A stretch of 52,471 bases of DNA from contig DJJR01000040.1 of the NCBI GenBank assembly GCA_002434245.1, positions 1-52,471 on the forward strand. The letters are read 5' to 3'. Below the pieces are notes generated by a model. The model worked only from the letters and a program-made list of their open reading frames with translations, made no database searches and had not been told where the DNA came from. Positions 1 through 8,377 of the stretch are shown here, in pieces (within the stretch, counting starts at the first letter, position 1; each line of letters starts with the position of its first letter). A program made the translations under genes and the position numbers. Source of the DNA: Pelosinus fermentans (GTDB taxonomy: Bacteria; Bacillota; Negativicutes; DSM-13327).

Positions 1-687
1 GGCTAATCAACATTCATGATTTTTCAATTCTAAATTTCACCACCCTTCAAGTTCCCCTTAGGTGAATAAATGTTTTTACCAAATTTTACATTATATTCAT
101 ATATACGCATTTTAGCATATATGATATGGAGTAACAATAAATACTTTTCGACATTCAATGTCGTTTTCTAGTATTATAAGTACTTATTCGTATGCAATCT
201 TCTTCCATAAGCGCATCTTTTTCTCATTTTATAAAGATTGTATTTTTTTTAAAATTGCTTATGTCCATTTTAAAAACACAATTATAATATTTATCTTGTA
301 TGAAGATAATTTAAAATATGTAACCATGTTTATTAATTATCCCAATAATAATAAAATGATTAATCTGTTCTTAGTATGTATAAATTTTCAAAGACTGAAA
401 TCATTCTAACGAATTATAGATCTTTCCCATTATTCGTCTACTTCTCCCATAAAATACGAATCCCCGGAAGCAATGGAGGTATCACGTTGCGTGACCTTCA
501 TCATTTCTGGGGAGAAGAACTATTAAGGAGCAATTATGAAACTAATTTACTCCAATAACTTATTCTTTTCTTGTTATAAGAAATCCAAATAATCAATTTA
601 ACTTAAGCATGCTGAGACTATACACAAAGATATTCTTTTAATGCTTGAAAGCATCTTCCTTAAAAATATGTTTAACTACAATGTGAC
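1..687. other. AT-rich region without a recognisable gene
   Basis: This stretch is strongly AT-rich and its open frames are short, low-complexity and not preceded by convincing ribosome binding sites. I see no RNA gene or repeat that I can name. It directly precedes a broken transposase, so it probably belongs to a decayed mobile or accessory border. Nothing functional is claimed for it. Confidence 0.5.
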
Positions 688-1029
688 ATGCGCGCTATAC
701 AAGTACAAATCAAGGCACTAGACAAAGAGATTGAATGCCAATTTGAGAGTACTCCTAATACCTTGACCTCTATTCCTGGCATTGGTCCTGTGTTTTCCGC
801 CGGTATTATCGCTGAAATTGCTGCCATTAATCGTTTTAAAGACCATGCTACAATTGCCAAGTAGTATGCTGAACTTGCTTGGTCGCAGCATCCGTCTGGC
901 CAATTTGAATCCCAGAATACTTGTCTCATTCGGTCCAGCAATCGGTTTCTTAAATATTACTTGTGTGAAGCAGCTAATTCTCTTGTACGTTGTGATACAG
1001 AATATCGTTGCTATTATGACCTGAATTAA
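688..1029 (+). pseudogene. IS110-family transposase remnant (C-terminal part, internal stop)
   Basis: Reading from 688 gives the C-terminal transposase_20-type region of IS110/IS116/IS902 transposases. It contains IPGIGPVFSAGIIAEIAAI and then RF, an in-frame TAG at 862-864, and then a continuation YAELAW..SGQF..NRFLKYYLCEAANSL that matches the family pattern of a GxxPG(I)G helix-hairpin-helix followed by SG and a (N)R(F/Y)L block. The N-terminal RuvC-like catalytic domain is missing and the frame ends near 1029, short of a normal C terminus. It is therefore a dead fragment, truncated at both ends and interrupted. A minus-strand open frame running through it is an antisense artefact. Confidence 0.72.
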
Positions 1030-1251
1030 AGATCGAATTAACTTTTTATATTTTGGAAAACCATCCAGAGTAAAGAAGAACTTATAATTCCGATATTGAT
1101 TCATTCTTGGGCCAAAAAGTTCATCCATAAGATCGTCAAATTCTCTCTTTTCATCTTCAGTAAAACTAGCAAGATTATGGTAGCCACAGTAAAAACCGAT
1201 TTCACCATACTCAGGATCAATACGTTCAAAATGAATGAGCCGTTGTTTCAT
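1030..1251 (-). pseudogene. Small hypothetical protein truncated by the IS110 remnant
   Basis: A minus-strand gene starts at 1251 with an AAGGAG-type ribosome binding site 6-7 bases upstream and reads MKQRLIHFERIDPEYGEIGF onward. It is acidic and polar, with an (E)DEKREFDDLMDELF helix. After about 70 residues the frame crosses into the transposase fragment and continues to 718 only as antisense of it, so the original C terminus is lost. A longer upstream start at 1293 lacks a ribosome binding site. I do not recognise the family. The clean start and good codon pattern suggest a real gene that was cut by the insertion. Confidence 0.5.
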
Positions 1252-1447
1252 TCTGCGCTCCTTTCTCTCTTCTATACTGGCATTATATAGCACATCTAAC
1301 GTCTAATCTATTTGCGTTGTCTGATACATGATAATAATACATACTATCAATGTCAAGGGAAGTATCACAGCTCCAACAACAAAGGGTAAGCGATTTTCCT
1401 ACCCTATATCGATACACTCTACGCTACCTCCTTACTATTATCCTTCA

Positions 1448-2062
1448 TCATTCCCATTTAATAGTTTCACAATTCTCAAATCGCGGCAATTCTCTAAAAC
1501 GGCTCATAAGAGACTTTGCATCGTCTCCTTTAGCATTGTTTAATACCCACATAGCTCTCATAAACTGCGCATGAGTAAACATTACTATAAATCCGCTTTT
1601 AAGTTGATTCAGACGGTCAATAGCGGCCTGCGCACGAGATAGCAGCATCGTAAAACTTTCAGCTCCTTCGCCGTCTATATAGTCGGGATCCAGTCGTTCC
1701 CAATATTGATTTACCCTTTCTTTGCGCTCAGCAGCAGTTGTACCTATGCAGGTCTCTGGCGATAGATAGGTAAATTCTTCTACATTCCACACCTCACGCC
1801 TAACGTTGGGAAAGCGTTTCATTGTCGGCTTAGCAGTTTGCTGGGTTCTTAAAAAGGGTGAAGTGATAATCAAAGTAGGTGTTTCTTGAAAGGTTAAACT
1901 TATGCGTTTAGCTTGTTCCTGTCCATCGGAAGACAAAGGAATGGTTATATGATTCTCAGTGGCTGCTCCAGCATTAGCCGTACTTTCACCATGCCTTATT
2001 AACCAAACTTTTTTACTACTTTCAACTTGAATCGATTTTATTGTATCTTTTTTTGTACGCAA
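1448..2062 (-). CDS. Histidine phosphatase family protein (phosphoglycerate mutase-like)
   Basis: 204 residues. It has the catalytic LIRHGES motif at residues 21-27 (phosphorylatable His24), followed by TSPFLRTQQTA, and a second conserved histidine in MFTHAQFMRAMW near residue 165. This is the histidine phosphatase superfamily (branch 1), whose members act on phosphorylated small molecules or proteins; the substrate cannot be told from sequence. The start at 2062 is TTG, with a GGA-containing site about 11 bases upstream; no in-frame ATG fits better. It lies downstream of the glmS terminator, so it is probably transcribed on its own. It has no clear partner among its neighbours. Confidence 0.8.
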   Translation of the reverse strand: MRTKKDTIKSIQVESSKKVWLIRHGESTANAGAATENHITIPLSSDGQEQAKRISLTFQETPTLIITSPFLRTQQTAKPTMKRFPNVRREVWNVEEFTYLSPETCIGTTAAERKERVNQYWERLDPDYIDGEGAESFTMLLSRAQAAIDRLNQLKSGFIVMFTHAQFMRAMWVLNNAKGDDAKSLMSRFRELPRFENCETIKWE

Positions 2063-2167
2063 AGTAACATCACATTCCTATTTATAAATTTTCGAATTGA
2101 TTGGCAGCTCCAATGCAGCTAACCTGCCATCCAATACCCAAACCAAACCTGATTTTATTCTTATAGT

Positions 2168-2220
2168 AAAAAACCACTCTATGGAGTCTCTTATTCCGAG
2201 ACTACCATAAAGTGGTTTTT
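2168..2220 (-). terminator. Rho-independent terminator of glmS
   Basis: This is a long inverted repeat with AAACCACT pairing to AGTGGTTT, plus inner segments CTATGG/CCATA and AGTCTC/GAGACT, around a 7-base loop. On the minus strand it ends in a T-rich stretch. It sits 15 bases past the glmS stop codon. Confidence 0.85.
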
Positions 2221-2235
2221 CATTCAATACCTTTA

Positions 2236-4065
2236 TTATTCTACCGTTACGCTCTTCGCCAAGTTTCTTGGTTTATCTACGTCGCAGCCGCGGGTAACGG
2301 CAGCGTAGTAGGCTAATAATTGAAGAGGAAGAACGGCGAGGATTGGTGCTAAGAATTTATCAGCTTGTGGGATAAAGATGGTATGATCCACATATTTTTT
2401 GATCTGTTCATCACCACGCTGAGCAATACCAATAACAATGGCATCACGAGCTTTGACTTCTTTGATGTTGCTGAGTGTTTTTTCGTATACATCATGCTGC
2501 GTAGCTAGAGCGATAACGGGTACGCCTTCAATGATGAGAGCTAAGGTACCATGTTTTAATTCTCCGGCGGCATAGGCTTCTGCATGAATATAGGAAATTT
2601 CTTTCAGCTTCAAAGCGCCTTCTAAGGCTACCGCATAATCTAAAGAACGACCGATGAAGAATACATCTTCGTTAAAACCATATTTTTGTGCAAAGGTTTT
2701 AATGGATTCCACATCTTCTAGTATTTCATGCAATTGGGCTGGCAGATTACGCAAACCAGAAATTAGCTCACGACTGCGTTCTGCTGAAATGGTGTCACGT
2801 AAGCCTGCGATATAGATCGCCAACATGCTCATGAGAACCAGTTGGGTTGTATATGCTTTCGTTGAAGCTACCGCAATTTCTGGACCTGCCCAAGTATAGA
2901 TGACTTGATCCGCTTCCCGAGAAATCGAAGATCCAACTACATTGGTAATCGCCAGTGTTTTAGCTCCAAGACGTTTTGCTTCTTTCAAAGCAGCTAACGT
3001 ATCTAGTGTTTCACCAGATTGGCTCACCACAATCGCTAAGGTATTTTCATCCACTAGAGGTGAACGGTAGCGGAATTCAGAAGCTACGTCTACTTCTACA
3101 GGAATACGAGACAAGGATTCAAGATAATATTTGCCTACAAGACCTGCATTATAAGCAGTACCACAAGCTACAACCACTATTTTTTTGATTGCTGCCATTT
3201 CTTGTTTGGTCCATTTTAGTTCATCCAAGATAATATGACTATCATCTTTTGCCAAACGGCTGGACATAGTTTCACGAATGGCTCTTGGCTGTTCATAGAT
3301 TTCTTTGATCATGAAATGTTCATAGCCGCCTTTTTCAGCAGCTTCTGCATCCCAATGCACTTCAAATACTTTTTTGGTAATAGGCACTCCTTGACGATTC
3401 ATAACCCATACAGAATCTTTGGTGACAACAGCCAATTCTCCATCACTTAAGATATAGGTTCTGCGGGTGCGATTAATGATGGCTGGAATGTCAGATGCGA
3501 TAAAATTCTCGCCTTCTCCTAAGCCAATGACCAATGGATTGTCTTGTTTCGTGCAGATAATTTTATCTGGCTCATGTTTGGTCATAAATACTAAAGCATA
3601 GGAGCCTTCAATTTCCGATAATACTTGCTTTACAGCCGCTTCGAAGTCACCTTTGTAGTATTCTTCTACCAGATGAGCTACTACTTCCGTATCCGTCTCA
3701 GAAGCAAAAATATGACCTTTTTCAATGAGTTTTTCTTTTAAGTGCATGTAGTTTTCAATAATACCATTATGCACTACAACAAAATCTCCTGAGCAGTCTG
3801 TATGAGGATGGGAGTTTACATCAGATGGACGACCATGAGTTGCCCAGCGAGTGTGACCAATGCCTAAGCTCCCAACAAGTTTGTTGCTTTCTAATTTCTT
3901 TTCTAAATTTGCTAAGCGGCCTACACTTTTTACTACATGAATTTGTGTTCCATCGTATACAGCAATTCCTGCAGAATCATAACCCCGATATTCCAGTTTG
4001 CTTAAACCATCCATCAAAAATGTTGAGGCCTGTTCAGGGCCTATATAGCCAACGATACCACACAT
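2236..4065 (-). CDS. glmS: Glutamine--fructose-6-phosphate aminotransferase (isomerizing)
   Basis: 609 residues. It makes glucosamine-6-phosphate from fructose-6-phosphate and glutamine, the first step towards UDP-GlcNAc for peptidoglycan. The start MCGIVGYIG puts the catalytic N-terminal Cys2 in place. The glutaminase domain covers about 1-220, with GHTRWATHG, and is followed by two SIS sugar-isomerase domains (SQSGETLDT near residue 346) and the C-terminal PRNLAKSVTVE signature. An upstream in-frame start would add ten residues and bury Cys2, so the ATG at 4065, with AGGAGG nine bases upstream, is chosen. The mRNA leader carries a glmS ribozyme, so expression should fall when the enzyme's product accumulates. 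Confidence 0.97.
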   Translation of the reverse strand: MCGIVGYIGPEQASTFLMDGLSKLEYRGYDSAGIAVYDGTQIHVVKSVGRLANLEKKLESNKLVGSLGIGHTRWATHGRPSDVNSHPHTDCSGDFVVVHNGIIENYMHLKEKLIEKGHIFASETDTEVVAHLVEEYYKGDFEAAVKQVLSEIEGSYALVFMTKHEPDKIICTKQDNPLVIGLGEGENFIASDIPAIINRTRRTYILSDGELAVVTKDSVWVMNRQGVPITKKVFEVHWDAEAAEKGGYEHFMIKEIYEQPRAIRETMSSRLAKDDSHIILDELKWTKQEMAAIKKIVVVACGTAYNAGLVGKYYLESLSRIPVEVDVASEFRYRSPLVDENTLAIVVSQSGETLDTLAALKEAKRLGAKTLAITNVVGSSISREADQVIYTWAGPEIAVASTKAYTTQLVLMSMLAIYIAGLRDTISAERSRELISGLRNLPAQLHEILEDVESIKTFAQKYGFNEDVFFIGRSLDYAVALEGALKLKEISYIHAEAYAAGELKHGTLALIIEGVPVIALATQHDVYEKTLSNIKEVKARDAIVIGIAQRGDEQIKKYVDHTIFIPQADKFLAPILAVLPLQLLAYYAAVTRGCDVDKPRNLAKSVTVE

Positions 4066-4112
4066 ATGGTAATTCCTCCTAAATTTCAAATACAATTCAA
4101 ATCATTCTGTCA

Positions 4113-4301
4113 ATCTGCCTCAGTCGCTTTGTCCTGCAAGTTACCTTACAGTTTTGTCGCTGTTTAGCGGCCGCAGAGTAGCCGAGAGGTATCCGCTGAA
4201 TCGTCTCGATAAACCTCTTCCTCGTCTGCTTTACGTCAACACGCCCTTATACAGGCTGCCACCGGGATGTGGTACTATGTCACGCAAGCTCCAGCGCTAT
4301 A
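4113..4301 (-). ncRNA. glmS self-cleaving ribozyme / riboswitch
   Basis: The minus-strand leader of glmS contains the hallmark pieces of the glmS ribozyme. They are a 5' AUAGCGC cleavage context, an extended P1 arm (GCUUGCGU pairing with ACGUAAAGC), the core GACGAGGA, then AGAGGUUUAUCGA .. CAGCGGAUACCUCU CGGCU, and a 3' P3/P4 region (CUGUAAGG/CUUGCAG, then GACAAAG and GGCAGA). The core matches my recollection of the Bacillus subtilis ribozyme. Cleavage is expected between A4298 and G4297, triggered by glucosamine-6-phosphate, after which the glmS mRNA is degraded. The P1 loop is longer than in B. subtilis. The 3' boundary (4113-4119) was set by pairing UCUGC with GCAGA by eye. Confidence 0.9.
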
Positions 4302-4305
4302 ATTA

Positions 4306-4365
4306 CTATTTGGTTCGTTTCTCTTGTAAAATATAGTTTCCACCAATCTTCTTTGCTTTATCCAT
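4306..4365 (-). CDS. Possible 19-residue leader peptide upstream of the glmS ribozyme
   Basis: A short frame starts with ATG at 4365 behind a strong GGGGGTGAG Shine-Dalgarno four bases away. It encodes MDKAKKIGGNYILQEKRTK and stops at 4306, eight bases before the predicted ribozyme cleavage site. The peptide is lysine-rich with no membrane segment. It could be a translated leader that places ribosomes next to the ribozyme, an independent small protein, or chance. The strong start signal is direct evidence; any function is inference. Confidence 0.4.
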   Translation of the reverse strand: MDKAKKIGGNYILQEKRTK

Positions 4366-4390
4366 TTCTCACCCCCTATTAATACTATAC

Positions 4391-4426
4391 ATATGCAAAG
4401 GAGCACAATTGTGCTCCTTTGCATAT
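4391..4426. repeat. Perfect 36-bp palindrome between glmM and glmS
   Basis: The arm ATATGCAAAGGAGCACAA is followed immediately by its exact reverse complement, so the whole 36 bp is self-complementary. It lies 33 bases beyond the glmM stop. In the direction of transcription there is no T-run after it, so it is not a typical intrinsic terminator. It may be an mRNA-stabilising or processing hairpin, a weak terminator, or a protein-binding site. Confidence 0.7.
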
Positions 4427-4458
4427 TCATTGTAATATAAACAACAACTTTGGTCAAC

Positions 4459-5802
4459 TCATCCTTGTTCTTTTTTTACCACAGCCGCGATTTCATGTAC
4501 AATCCGCTCCAGTTCTGTCATGCATGGTCCTTCTGCCATGACACGGATTAATTGTTCTGTGCCGGAAGGGCGGACTAAGATGCGTCCATTTTCTCCTAGC
4601 TGAGCATTGCCTTTTTCGATGGAGCGGAGAATTTCTTGATTTTCTTCCCAGCCATCTTTGCTTGCCACACAAACATTCACCAGTAGTTGAGGATAACGAG
4701 TCATAACACCTGCCAGCTCCGCCATAGTCTTACCGCTTTTTTTCAAAGCTGCAATCAATTGGAGGGCTGTTAGTACCCCATCCCCTGTTGTACTATGCTC
4801 GGCAAATATCACATGTCCTGATTGTTCTCCACCTAGTATGAATGATTTTTCCCGCATGGCTTCGAGTACATAGCGGTCACCTACTGCTGTTACTTCGACT
4901 TTACCGCCTGCCTTTTTTATCGCCTGGTATAAGCCGATATTACTCATCACAGTAGCAACTAAGGTATTATCTTTTAGTCTATTTGCCCGCAGGCGATCTA
5001 ATGCACAAATGACCATCATTTGATCGCCATCAACAATCGCACCTTTTTCATCTACAGCTAAACAGCGGTCTGCATCACCGTCATGGGCAATGCCAAAATC
5101 AGCTTTATAGTGCACTACAGCTTCTTGCAGTCCTTCCATATGGGTAGAACCACAGTCAGCATTGATATTAATGCCTGTAGGTTTATTATTAATGGTAATG
5201 ACCTTGGCACCCAGCCGTTCATATACGATGGGTCCGACTTCATAAGCTGCTCCATGAGCACAATCCACTACCATTGTTAATCCTGTGAAATCGACATCCA
5301 CTGTATTTACTAAATAATCGATATATTCTTTTAGCAGGTCATGGCGATGCACGATAGTGCCAACTCCATCACCAACAGGACGCTCCATGTCTTCTTTATA
5401 GGTAAATACCAGTTCTTCCAGTTCATCTTCTACAGCATCGGGCAATTTATAACCAGATCCTGCAAAGAATTTGATTCCGTTATCAGGATATGGATTATGA
5501 GACGCAGAGATAACAACCCCTGCTTGGGCATTCATTTTTCCTGCCAAATAAGCTACTGCCGGAGTGGGAACCACCCCTAATAGTACTGCATGCCCACCTG
5601 CCGAGCAAATTCCAGCTGCTAATGCAGCTTCGAGCATATATCCCGAAACCCGTGTATCACGCCCAATCGCCATGACCGGACTGGTATGATATTCTCTGCC
5701 AAAATAGGTTGTTGCTGCCCAGCCTAATTTAAAAGCTAATTCTGGTGTTAGCTGTGCATTGGCTACCCCACGTACGCCGTCTGTCCCAAAAAGTCTACCC
5801 AT
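4459..5802 (-). CDS. glmM: Phosphoglucosamine mutase
   Basis: 447 residues, normal for the family. It interconverts glucosamine-6-phosphate and glucosamine-1-phosphate, the step after GlmS. The N terminus MGRLFGTDGVRG is typical. The phosphoserine loop SASHNP spans residues 99-104 with Ser101 as the phosphorylated residue, the metal loop is DGDADR, and the sugar-phosphate end RPSGTEQLIRVMAEG is near the C terminus. A GGGGG site precedes the ATG. It sits downstream of cdaA and cdaR, the usual place in Firmicutes, where GlmM is known to bind and restrain the CdaA cyclase. Confidence 0.97.
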   Translation of the reverse strand: MGRLFGTDGVRGVANAQLTPELAFKLGWAATTYFGREYHTSPVMAIGRDTRVSGYMLEAALAAGICSAGGHAVLLGVVPTPAVAYLAGKMNAQAGVVISASHNPYPDNGIKFFAGSGYKLPDAVEDELEELVFTYKEDMERPVGDGVGTIVHRHDLLKEYIDYLVNTVDVDFTGLTMVVDCAHGAAYEVGPIVYERLGAKVITINNKPTGININADCGSTHMEGLQEAVVHYKADFGIAHDGDADRCLAVDEKGAIVDGDQMMVICALDRLRANRLKDNTLVATVMSNIGLYQAIKKAGGKVEVTAVGDRYVLEAMREKSFILGGEQSGHVIFAEHSTTGDGVLTALQLIAALKKSGKTMAELAGVMTRYPQLLVNVCVASKDGWEENQEILRSIEKGNAQLGENGRILVRPSGTEQLIRVMAEGPCMTELERIVHEIAAVVKKEQG

Positions 5803-5824
5803 ATATTTTACGTTCCCCCTTTTC

Positions 5825-7420
5825 TTAGACCTTGCTTTTTTTTATTATCGAAATTGCGGAATTAATGCCGTCAAGTGCGGCACTCATGATACCGCCAGCA
5901 TAGCCGGCACCTTCCCCAATCGGATATAACCCTTTCGTATTTAACGACTGATAATCACTGCCGCGCAAGATTCGAACAGGAGCTGAGGTTCTTGTTTCTA
6001 CCCCAATCATAATCGCCTCGGGACTGGCAAAGCCTTTAATTTTACGTTCAAAATCCGGTAATGCCTGTGCGAGGGTATTCGTCACAAAATCAGGCAGGCA
6101 TTGGCGTAAGTCCGCTGCCTGTACTCCCGGTTTATAGCTAGGCTTCGTTGCAGAAGCGGTACTGCCAGTTGTCCCTGCAAGAAAATCACCTACAGTCTGC
6201 AAAGGAGCATGATAATTGCCGCCGCCACAGACAAAAGCCAATTGCTCATATTTACGTTGAAAATGGATGCCGCCTAAGACTTCGCCACCAAAATCCTCCG
6301 GCGTTACATTGACCACCAAAGCACTGTTAGCCACTCCTGAAGCCCGATTGTACAAGCTCATACCATTGGTCACCACTCCTCCTGCCTCGGAGGAAGCAGC
6401 TACTACCAGGCCGCCAGGACACATGCAAAAAGAATAGGCAGTACGGCCAGTATCTTTTGCATGATAGACAAGAGCATAATCCGCTGCCTTTAGCCGCGGG
6501 TGTCCTGCCGATATGCCATACTGAGAGGTATCAATCACTTCTTGGGGATGTTCAATTCGAACCCCCATGGAAAAAGCTTTCGCCTCCATAGTCACTCCTT
6601 GCTGGTACAGCATCTCATAGGTATCCCGGGCGCTGTGCCCAATAGCCAATAGGGCGGCGCTGCAGGGTATGTAAGTAGTTCTATTGACGACGATACCTTT
6701 TAGCTGTCCTTCTGTCACGTCAATATCAGTGACCTTGGATTCAAATTCCACTCGCCCGCCTAAAGCAATAATCTCTTGCCTGATGGATTTTACGATTTCC
6801 CGCAGTTTGTCTGTACCAATATGGGGCTTATGCAAATAAGCGATTTCCTCTGGTGCTCCAGCCTTAATCAAAATATCCAGAACTTGGCGCATGAGAGGAT
6901 CATTGACGCGAGTAGTCAGCTTACCATCGGAAAAGGTACCTGCTCCCCCTTCGCCAAACTGTACATTGGAAACGGCATCAAACTGCCCTGTCTGCCAGAA
7001 CGTACTTACATCCCGGGTTCGCTGCTCAATATTTCGCCCCCGTTCTAATAGAATTGGGTTATAACCATGCTGTGCCAAGGTCAAGGCTGCCAGCATACCA
7101 GCAGGTCCAAAACCAATGACAACCGGGGGGTGTTCTAATGTATTCTGCCCTTGTACAATCACTTCTGGAACATATTCTTTGGTCACAGAGATGTCTTTAT
7201 CACCTTTCAAACGCGACAGCACTTGACCTTCGGATATTGCAACCTTCACATCCAGGGTGTAAACAAAACTAATATTACTTTTTCGACGAGCGTCTAAAGC
7301 CCGACGTACAATGACCACCTCAAGCACAGCTTGGGGTGGTATTTTAAGCCTTTTTGCTGCCAACGTATTTAAAGATGTCTCATTGTCTAGCAGCACCCGC
7401 ATATTAATGATCCGTAACAA
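5825..7420 (-). CDS. FAD-dependent oxidoreductase (COG2509-like)
   Basis: 531 residues. A small N-terminal domain of about 90 residues precedes a dinucleotide-binding fold with GFGPAGM (glycines at 103, 105 and 108). This is followed by a GEGGAGTFSDGKLTTR block and, near the C terminus, IGEGAGYAGGIMSAALDG. These are the hallmarks of an uncharacterised FAD protein family that I know from clostridia and Negativicutes; I recall no established substrate. The start is TTG at 7420 with GGAG nine bases upstream, and the first residues run straight into the conserved fold. It lies between cdaR and glmM with short gaps, so it is probably co-transcribed with them. The position hints at a housekeeping role but proves nothing. 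Confidence 0.85.
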   Translation of the reverse strand: MLRIINMRVLLDNETSLNTLAAKRLKIPPQAVLEVVIVRRALDARRKSNISFVYTLDVKVAISEGQVLSRLKGDKDISVTKEYVPEVIVQGQNTLEHPPVVIGFGPAGMLAALTLAQHGYNPILLERGRNIEQRTRDVSTFWQTGQFDAVSNVQFGEGGAGTFSDGKLTTRVNDPLMRQVLDILIKAGAPEEIAYLHKPHIGTDKLREIVKSIRQEIIALGGRVEFESKVTDIDVTEGQLKGIVVNRTTYIPCSAALLAIGHSARDTYEMLYQQGVTMEAKAFSMGVRIEHPQEVIDTSQYGISAGHPRLKAADYALVYHAKDTGRTAYSFCMCPGGLVVAASSEAGGVVTNGMSLYNRASGVANSALVVNVTPEDFGGEVLGGIHFQRKYEQLAFVCGGGNYHAPLQTVGDFLAGTTGSTASATKPSYKPGVQAADLRQCLPDFVTNTLAQALPDFERKIKGFASPEAIMIGVETRTSAPVRILRGSDYQSLNTKGLYPIGEGAGYAGGIMSAALDGINSAISIIKKSKV

Positions 7421-7453
7421 CGATTTTCGCTCCTTCGCATTGCCATATTTCTA

Positions 7454-8377
7454 TCATTGCTGTTTGATTACAGTAATATTCACTTTTATAGTATTTCTGC
7501 TATAGGTAACGCCTTCTCGTACCTGTAGTTTTCCTTCCACTTCCACATCTTTATCAATTCCATCCAAGCTAATCGGTTCTGTATACACCGCATCAACTTT
7601 GTCTATGATTTGGCGGTTACCGCTGACCTCTATTTTATTTGGGTTCGTAAGTATTTGCTTTAGCGCAACATCTTTTGCTAACTGTCCTGTGATATTTGGT
7701 TTAATATCAACGATCTTTTTAACGATGCTGGGGACAAAGAATAAAGAAACGTACATATTATTGGGCTTCATTTCGAGGCCTGCTTCCACGCCCTTACCAT
7801 TGTGATCTAACAACTTTAAGGGAACCCCTAAGGTGAAATCCTCACGTTTTCCTGCCACGTCCACATAAGCCACGGCTTTAGAAGCTGTCTCTAACAGACC
7901 TTTTGGTCCCACCACAACGACATTCTGAGCGCTGTAGGTTATTTTGTCTACAATGATATCAGCAGGTGGTGCACCACTTAACTTCACTTCTACGGGAAGC
8001 TGCCGGCTGACAATGCTGTCTAAATGAAAAGTAATAGGATCAGGATTGACTTCCACCACTTCAATACTGGTGGGGATTGCGGTATGAACCTTGGCGGTAT
8101 TAACGCCTTCCGATAAACCTTTTAGATCAACATATGTCTTAATATCTTGTTTTGCAAGCCCGGCAATAATCGTCCTTGGTCCTCGTACTCTGATTCGAAC
8201 CGAGTCGGGAACATCCACCGCTACAACAGTACTGGAAAGATTGCGTACTTCCAGAGGAATCTCCATATTAATTTCTACAGGAGGATTTTGTTCATTCATT
8301 ACGAAAATCCATAAATTAATTGCACAAATGAGCGCTATAATTTTTGCTGTCATATTTTTCTTTGGGAGTCTATCCAT
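7454..8377 (-). CDS. cdaR: CdaA regulator, YbbR-domain protein
   Basis: 307 residues. An N-terminal membrane anchor (IIALICAINLWIFVMNEQNP) is followed by repeated YbbR domains of about 80 residues, each with the VxVRGP / VVVGPKGLLETA style of strand pattern. These proteins sit outside the membrane and modulate the diadenylate cyclase CdaA. The ATG overlaps the cdaA stop codon (TAATG), indicating translational coupling. Identification rests on the domain pattern and on the conserved cdaA-cdaR-glmM order. Confidence 0.9.
   Translation of the reverse strand: MDRLPKKNMTAKIIALICAINLWIFVMNEQNPPVEINMEIPLEVRNLSSTVVAVDVPDSVRIRVRGPRTIIAGLAKQDIKTYVDLKGLSEGVNTAKVHTAIPTSIEVVEVNPDPITFHLDSIVSRQLPVEVKLSGAPPADIIVDKITYSAQNVVVVGPKGLLETASKAVAYVDVAGKREDFTLGVPLKLLDHNGKGVEAGLEMKPNNMYVSLFFVPSIVKKIVDIKPNITGQLAKDVALKQILTNPNKIEVSGNRQIIDKVDAVYTEPISLDGIDKDVEVEGKLQVREGVTYSRNTIKVNITVIKQQ

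Noticed and set aside
158..558. Two overlapping open frames of 83 and 60 codons near the left edge
   Set aside because: They are low-complexity AT-rich translations without ribosome binding sites and look like chance frames.
718..1030. C-terminal two-thirds of a 191-codon minus-strand frame
   Set aside because: It is antisense to a recognisable IS110 transposase fragment, so the protein reading is an artefact.
4154..4457. 60-codon frames on both strands in the glmS leader
   Set aside because: They overlap the ribozyme or the palindrome, lack good start signals, and the leader is better explained by RNA structure.
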